Source of the DNA: Phymatolithon calcareum | Lineage: Eukaryota > Rhodophyta > Florideophyceae > Hapalidiales | Direction: 5' to 3' | Length of the DNA stretch: 64,000 nt | NCBI GenBank assembly: GCA_977006965.1 | Contig: OZ345377.1 | Span: 496,001 to 560,000, forward strand | Shown: positions 59,901-64,000 of the stretch, piece after piece | Layout of the letters: every line of letters begins with the position of its first letter | Position numbering within the stretch: the stretch's first letter is position 1 | Position numbers and translations under genes: made by a program | The notes under the pieces: generated by a model | The model's database searches: none | Seen by the model: the letters and a program-made list of their open reading frames with translations, nothing else | What the model was told of the DNA's origin: nothing

Positions 59901-62690
59901 ATGGATCTCATGAGTATTCTCGCCCCACCACAACTCACGAAGTCCAGCTATCCCCGTTGGCACCAAGCCGTAACTTCTATTGCCGAAGAGCACGACATCG
60001 AAGCCCACATGCTTGCCGAGGTCCCCATCCCTCCAGGGCCGGCAAATGAGACTTCCAAAACGCGCAAAGACAGAAACAAAGCAGCACGTCTCCTCATATC
60101 CACCATCTCCGACGACATGACACTCGAACTTGGGGACGAAATCCTAACCCAAATGCCGCATGAAATAATGTCAAACGTTAAGCGCTACTTTGATTCCAAG
60201 TGCGACGTTCAAGAACATGAGAAGCTCAACGCAAAAGCTCAAAACTGCACCCTAGCGGATGGCTCATCGATCACAGATTATATCAAGCAACACCGTCAGA
60301 TCCGCCAGGAAATGATACTCGCTAAGTATCCCAATATTTCAAACGAGCAACTCACAGTGAACTACATAATCAAGGGATTGGCAACCCACCCTTCATATGC
60401 CACCCTCATCCCAACCTTTCAAATTGCTCAGCCGCGCACCATAAATGCCATCAGCAATGCGTTGGAAACTGTTAAGCAACCAGAGCCCGAGACTCTCGTC
60501 CTTCCAGATCCACGCCGATACAATCGTTACAAATCACGCCGAGAACCCGAAAAATGGTGCACTTTTCACCATTCAGGTACTCACAACACTTCCGAATGCT
60601 ACGCCGTCAAGAAGCGCAAAAAGGAGGAGCAACGTCGTGCAGGAAAACACAAGCCCTCCGTGCCCAAGAAAACACCGCGTCAACAGCGCCGTGCCTATCA
60701 AGTCAATACTGAAACCGAATCGACCACGTCCTCTGACAACGACTCTGATGAAATAAACCCCACCGTTACTTTCTATCATTTGGACTCGGCTGCCAATGCG
60801 ACATTCAACAAGCACCCCCAAATGACACAACTTCCCACGCCTGGGTATGTTCGAGTAGCGGACCAATCACGAGCCCATACAACACACGCCGGTCCAATCA
60901 CTATTTGCACAATGCGCCAAGAAGACCTGAAGATACAGGAAGCAGTCACAGCACCAACATTTAGAAACAATTTACTTTCTGTACCACAGCTATGCGCCGA
61001 TAACAACTGTCAAGTTCTGATGGATGCAAATAGGGCCGCCATTATCTCTAAATCCCCTTCAAGCAAAGTTCTGGGAGAAGCACCGATCAAGGACGGAATG
61101 TATCGACTGGATGTAATCGAAAAAGCAGCCAATGGGGCCCGTACAGTCCCAATTAGCCATCGTCAATTAGCTAAGCCAGGCCCACGATTGCGCACTCGTC
61201 CGACTCCCATGATTCAGGCGCAGCCAGAGCCACGGAATTATCCAAGTTCAAATAATACAGCTCTTCCTAAAACTCCGGAATCTATGGCAGCACAACCACA
61301 CGAAGATGACTTTCCAGACCTGCCTCACACTAAAAAGAAACAGTTCAGTGAGCCGTACGAGTGGCATATCCGCATGAACCACGTCGCGCTTCGAAAGCTT
61401 TACGAGATGGCCAAAAAGCACAATGTGGGCCTACCGGCGACTCTAAAATCCACTCCCATACGAATGGACTGCAGCGGATGTGCGATCGGTGCATTTCAAC
61501 CTGCACCACACCAGGGAAAACTTAAACGCCCTATACCGGGGCACACAGTCGTATGTGACATCGCTGGTCCACTTCGCAAGACCCGAGGTGGACACCAGTA
61601 TTTCCTATCTTTCATTGAGCTGCACACCAGATATGCCCTTGTCTTCCTCCTCAAGAGCAAAGAAGAAGCACCAACGCACTTGAAATCTGGAGTAACTGCC
61701 ATTACTCGCCACTTCAACGCCATTCCTTCACGAATCCGGTGCGACAATGCGCGTGAATTCCTAACAAAAACTCTAACCGCGCTCTACCGCGCCAATGGAA
61801 TATTCCCGTCACCTACCACCCCTCACACACCTCAAGAGAACGGGGTCGCTGAGAGATTCAATCGGACAATTGTATCGCGTGTCCGTTCAACACTTCACGC
61901 AGCAAACCTTTCGTTTGACCAGTACTGGGACTGGGCTGTTCTCGACACTGCGTCCAAGTACAACAGCACGATTCATGACACAATTCAGGAAATTCCAAAA
62001 ATTCTGTGGCAACAGCACGCACATGAGAGATCTCCATTTCCAACATCCCGCACTAATCTACAACTATTCCGTCCATTTGCGGAGTTCGCTCATGTCGCCA
62101 ATGTAAATTCACAAAACAAAAAGTCTGACCCACGCAGCACTCTAGTGCGCTATCTGCACACGGTGGATGACGAGCATTACCGAGTTATCCATCCCACAAA
62201 TGGGCGGATTACAATCTGCAGAATTGCAAATTATCGACCTTATAGCCCTAACTTTGACCCAAGACGAATGATCTACCCACAGCCGCCCTCCACAAGAGCA
62301 AAGCACATCCCCAGAGTTAATGCCCCGCATGAGATACCACATATGGCGCATCAAATTCGAATTGACACTGCATCCGAGCCCATGCTCTGTCCTGAGGAAT
62401 CCCATCTCCTAACAGATTTGTTGGATACTTCCTTAATCCCTCCGAGCCACGCTGTCAATATTACTCACGAACTACTGTTACCGACGTGGTTATCCAATGA
62501 TGATAACTCGCGAAACGCAGCATTGAAGCGAACTTCGCTACTGGCTATGCAGGTCAGTTCCGATACACCGCCAGTCCATACAGCGAACTCCGTCGCTCCG
62601 AGATCTCTGGCAATGGCGCGAAAGTATCCTGACTCAGAGCAGTGGGGCGAAGCGTACAACCGTGAGCTTGAAATGCACAAGCGGTTTTGA
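59901..62690 (+). CDS. Ty1/copia Gag-protease-integrase polyprotein (929 codons before a premature stop)
   Basis: ATG at 59901 (MDLMSILAPPQLTKSSYPRW). The gag domain includes NYIIKGLATHPSYATLI. The zinc knuckle is degenerate (WCTFHHSGTHNTSECY), with a basic region after it. Protease active site LDSAAN near residue 294 (usual form DSGAS). GAG-pre-integrase segment EWHIRMNHVALRKL...CSGCAIG. Integrase core with D (VVCDIAGPL, about 552), D (RCDNAREF, about 613) and E (PQENGVAERFNR, about 646). It ends at a TGA (62688-62690) in the first RT block (EAYNRELEMHKRF), where copia Pol would continue, so the stop is a mutation and not the natural end. Confidence 0.88.
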   Translation: MDLMSILAPPQLTKSSYPRWHQAVTSIAEEHDIEAHMLAEVPIPPGPANETSKTRKDRNKAARLLISTISDDMTLELGDEILTQMPHEIMSNVKRYFDSKCDVQEHEKLNAKAQNCTLADGSSITDYIKQHRQIRQEMILAKYPNISNEQLTVNYIIKGLATHPSYATLIPTFQIAQPRTINAISNALETVKQPEPETLVLPDPRRYNRYKSRREPEKWCTFHHSGTHNTSECYAVKKRKKEEQRRAGKHKPSVPKKTPRQQRRAYQVNTETESTTSSDNDSDEINPTVTFYHLDSAANATFNKHPQMTQLPTPGYVRVADQSRAHTTHAGPITICTMRQEDLKIQEAVTAPTFRNNLLSVPQLCADNNCQVLMDANRAAIISKSPSSKVLGEAPIKDGMYRLDVIEKAANGARTVPISHRQLAKPGPRLRTRPTPMIQAQPEPRNYPSSNNTALPKTPESMAAQPHEDDFPDLPHTKKKQFSEPYEWHIRMNHVALRKLYEMAKKHNVGLPATLKSTPIRMDCSGCAIGAFQPAPHQGKLKRPIPGHTVVCDIAGPLRKTRGGHQYFLSFIELHTRYALVFLLKSKEEAPTHLKSGVTAITRHFNAIPSRIRCDNAREFLTKTLTALYRANGIFPSPTTPHTPQENGVAERFNRTIVSRVRSTLHAANLSFDQYWDWAVLDTASKYNSTIHDTIQEIPKILWQQHAHERSPFPTSRTNLQLFRPFAEFAHVANVNSQNKKSDPRSTLVRYLHTVDDEHYRVIHPTNGRITICRIANYRPYSPNFDPRRMIYPQPPSTRAKHIPRVNAPHEIPHMAHQIRIDTASEPMLCPEESHLLTDLLDTSLIPPSHAVNITHELLLPTWLSNDDNSRNAALKRTSLLAMQVSSDTPPVHTANSVAPRSLAMARKYPDSEQWGEAYNRELEMHKRF

Positions 62691-64000
62691 ACTTATAAAT
62701 CCGTGCCTCGCAGATCAGTGCCTCCAAACACGATAATATCTCCCCCCCTCTGTATCGTGCAGGTACAAGACGGATGGCAATGGAAATATTACTGACAGAA
62801 AGGTCCGCATTAGCTACCGCGGCGATAGAATGATCCCAGATTTCCACTTCTACGCGGACGAAACCGCATGCTACACTGCTGACAAAGATTCGATTCGACT
62901 TGTCTTGGCTCTAGCGACGCACAATAATTGGGATGCGAACCATATTGACATCACTAGTGCATTCCTCCATGAGCCTATCGATTCTCCTGTACCATTATAT
63001 ATGGAGCTGCCACCTTCCTTTGACAATGAAGAGGCAGACTGCGATAATGTCGCGTTGATATGCCGAAATATTTATGGTACACCACAAGCTGGTCGCACGT
63101 ACACCGATGGTCTCCGTCGCCACCTCCTATACCATGGTTACACAGTGTCGCAATCTGATGAAAACATTTACTTGAAGCGCGATGGAACAAACATTACTGT
63201 CCTTTCTGTTACCGTGGACTATTTTTGCGCTATCACAAACACAACCGATGCGTACAACCAACTCACCCGCATACTTAAGCGCAAGTACGATATCAAAGAC
63301 CTTGGACCAATAAGCAACATCATTGGCTGGAAGATTTCACGCGATCGAAGAAATGGCACAATGACTCTGTCACAACCAGGACTTAGCCTATCCCTGCTGC
63401 AGGCACTGGACAGGGAAGATTGCTCCCCCAAACAAACTCCGTATCTTTCAGGTGTCCGGCTCCAAAATACCACTGCAGAAGACAGATCCTGCCCAAAACG
63501 CCGTTTTCAAAGTGCCGTCGGTATTCTTCTATACCTCGCTGACTGCACGCGCCCAGATCTCGGATACATCACAGGTCAGCTTGCCCGCCACATGCAAAAC
63601 CCATCCATGAGGCACTGGCGCGCACTCCAGCAAGTTGGCCGCTACGTCCAGGGCACCCTGAACCACGGCATTCGATACGTAACTTCCTCACTTGTAATTC
63701 GTGCCAAAAGTGATTCAGACTTCGCCGGCTGCCATGACTCGCGCAAGTCGACTTACGGCAACATTCTCTTTCTGGGCACTAATCCAATTTCTTGGTGCTC
63801 GCGACGGATCAAGACGACAGTGCTTAGCACATTTGAGGCTGAATATATTGCAGCGAGCAACACGGCTAGGCACACCATTTGGCTCCGAAGCCTCACGCAC
63901 GAAATTGGCATTCCTCAATCAATGCCTGCACCACTCGAAATGGACAACACTGCGGCTATCCAGTTAGCAAAAAACTCCTCGCCAACCAAACGCAGCAAGT
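62691..64000 (+). pseudogene. Ty1/copia reverse transcriptase and RNase H, frameshifted, runs off the window
   Basis: After the TGA the same frame continues briefly (TYKSVPRRSVPP), then a frameshift near 62755 leads to a frame open to the window end. RT blocks: RYKTDGNGN, KDSIRLVLALATHNNWDANHIDITSAFLH, CRNIYGTPQAGR. The YVDD box has become TVDYF, losing the second aspartate. The KISRDRRNGTMTLSQ and RPDLGYITGQLARHMQNPS segments follow. The RNase H part (KSDSDFAGCHDSRKSTYGNI, STFEAEYIAASNTARHTIWL) keeps its acidic residues. This copy cannot make active RT. Confidence 0.85.

Overview
The window looks like nuclear DNA of a eukaryote that is intron-poor and rich in repeats. A multicellular (florideophyte-type) red alga is my best guess, but this is inference. 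Supporting signs: one gene has a clear 67-bp GT-AG intron, AATAAA signals and a TATA box are present, genes are far apart, and most of the DNA is transposable elements of several classes (P-type, Crypton-type, Ty3/gypsy chromovirus, Ty1/copia, LINE and short retroposons). There is no bacterial operon structure, no CRISPR array, and I recognised no rRNA or tRNA gene.

Layout. 0-18.4 kb: a same-strand array of four F-box/LRR-like paralogues (the first cut by the window edge), ending beside a spliced D-lactate dehydrogenase-type gene. The third paralogue carries a 34-codon 3' fragment of that dehydrogenase downstream, so the duplication unit spanned both genes. A 5.5-kb P-superfamily transposon with an 8-bp target duplication sits between the third and fourth paralogues. 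18.4-34.4 kb: mostly repeats, with a small secreted Cys-rich protein gene (19.7-20.1 kb), an acidic coiled-coil ORF behind a TATA box (28.5-29.0 kb), and an inverted-array DNA transposon holding a nested P-type MITE (31.0-32.4 kb). 34.5-37.2 kb: a Crypton-type tyrosine recombinase gene between 62-bp inverted repeats. 39.2-45.0 kb: a nearly complete Ty3/gypsy chromovirus (LTRs about 1.3% apart, 5-bp target duplication). 45.4-47.4 kb: a dead LINE. 54.7-56.2 kb: an FMO-like flavin monooxygenase. 59.5-64.0 kb: a Ty1/copia element running off the end.

The most unusual content is a family of short retroposons between 18.5 and 59 kb, mostly on the minus strand. Intact or broken copies encode a small protein with an N-terminal coiled region and a domain I describe as IP-x-D ... 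HRxLAxKWxFGRxPP. Copies have AATAAA-bearing 3' ends, poly(A) or TTC-rich tails, 5' truncation and perfect target-site duplications of 8-17 bp; one has an apparent empty-site paralogue in the window. They look like ORF1-only, LINE-mobilised elements. I do not recognise the protein domain. A second theme is a set of perfect 24-46 bp palindromes. Comparison of two paralogous repeat copies shows one of them arose by a local inverted duplication.

Functional genes likely to belong to the host are few: the F-box/LRR array, the dehydrogenase, the secreted Cys-rich protein, the monooxygenase and possibly the acidic coiled-coil ORF. No joint pathway is evident among them.
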